DNA from: Pseudomonas putida
Lineage (GTDB): Bacteria > Pseudomonadota > Gammaproteobacteria > Pseudomonadales > Pseudomonadaceae
Direction: 5' to 3'
Length of the DNA: 64,000 nt
NCBI RefSeq assembly: GCF_022627325.1
Contig: NZ_JAETZZ010000005.1
Coordinates: 1 to 64,000 of the forward strand
Of this stretch, positions 63,727 to 64,000 are shown in pieces. Both the position numbers and the translations under genes were made by a program. Position 1 is the first letter of the stretch, and the number at the start of each line of letters is the position of its first letter. The notes under the pieces are model-generated. The model was given only the letters and a program-made list of their open reading frames with translations, ran no database searches and had not been told where the DNA came from.

Positions 63727-64000
63727 ATGAACGTAGTCTTCTCTATCTTCCTCGAAACCTTCGGCGACCGTACGGGCCACCAACCCGTTCCTCAATCCGC
63801 CCTCGATCATTACAAAGACAAACTCCCCAACCAACTCCTCGACTACTGGAAAGAACACGGTTGGTGCGGCTACGGCAGTGGCCTTTTCTGGCTGGTAAAC
63901 CCACGTGAATACGAATCCGTAGTCGATGCCTGGCTGGGTGGCACCACCCACGACACCTACCACCTCATTGCCCACAGCGCTTTCGGCGAGTTGTACCTGT
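63727..64000 (+). CDS. Second GAD-like immunity protein (cut by window end)
   Basis: The first 91 residues of a gene that continues past the window. The ATG is 7 bases after AAAAAGGAAT. The sequence (LPNQLLDYWKEHGWCGYGSG, LFWLVNPREYESVVDAWLGG, TYHLIAHSAFGELYL) is clearly paralogous to the preceding immunity protein but not identical. Its GC content is back near the chromosomal norm. It may be a duplicated antidote kept against a related toxin. Confidence 0.8.
   Translation, partial: MNVVFSIFLETFGDRTGHQPVPQSALDHYKDKLPNQLLDYWKEHGWCGYGSGLFWLVNPREYESVVDAWLGGTTHDTYHLIAHSAFGELYL

Overview
The window is chromosomal DNA of a fluorescent pseudomonad. The high GC content, the gene order and the REP-like repeats best fit the Pseudomonas putida group. 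The species assignment is an inference from content and order, not from a database match. About 47 kb (11.5-59.2 kb) is the main pyoverdine siderophore locus. Core metabolism and envelope genes lie to its left, and a two-component system plus a contact-dependent toxin/immunity set lie to its right.

Left flank (0.2-11.3 kb): a YkgJ/START-domain pair, a small exported protein, a MocR-type regulator, a substrate-binding protein/DUF4398/OmpA operon, etfBA with the divergent ETF-ubiquinone oxidoreductase gene, an MFS transporter and a receiver-like protein without a phosphoacceptor aspartate. PsrA-type operators (CAAAC-N4-GTTTG) sit in the ykgJ and ETF-QO promoters, which suggests shared fatty-acid control.

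Pyoverdine locus: Fur box and ECF sigma factor fpvI; export genes pvdRT-opmQ; periplasmic maturation genes pvdP and pvdMNO; ferribactin exporter pvdE; two plus-strand NRPS genes; an alpha/beta hydrolase; the receptor fpvA; two minus-strand NRPS genes, one ending in a fused aspartyl beta-hydroxylase; an SCP2-cupin fusion dioxygenase; and the diaminobutyrate aminotransferase gene pvdH. Seven perfect PvdS iron-starvation boxes (TAAAT-N16-CGT) and one variant precede nearly every transcription unit. Specificity codes read by eye, in the order NRPS3, NRPS4, NRPS1, NRPS2, predict chromophore - D-Ser - basic residue (Lys/Orn/Dab) - L-threo-beta-OH-Asp - Gly - Thr - D-Ser - (cyclo)hydroxyornithine. 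Genes for the chromophore synthetase PvdL, ornithine hydroxylase PvdA, acylase PvdQ and sigma factor PvdS are not here. No fpvR anti-sigma gene lies between fpvI and pvdR.

Right flank (59.4-64 kb): an OmpR-type regulator and histidine kinase operon, then a gene for an effector with a glycine-zipper N-terminal region and an Ntox15-like DNase end carrying HNPD. Two tandem GAD-like/DUF1851 immunity genes follow; the second is cut by the window edge. This module is visibly AT-richer than the rest. The least explained pyoverdine-linked items are the SCP2-cupin fusion, the GDSAG hydrolase and the NRPS3/NRPS4 split hydroxylation module.
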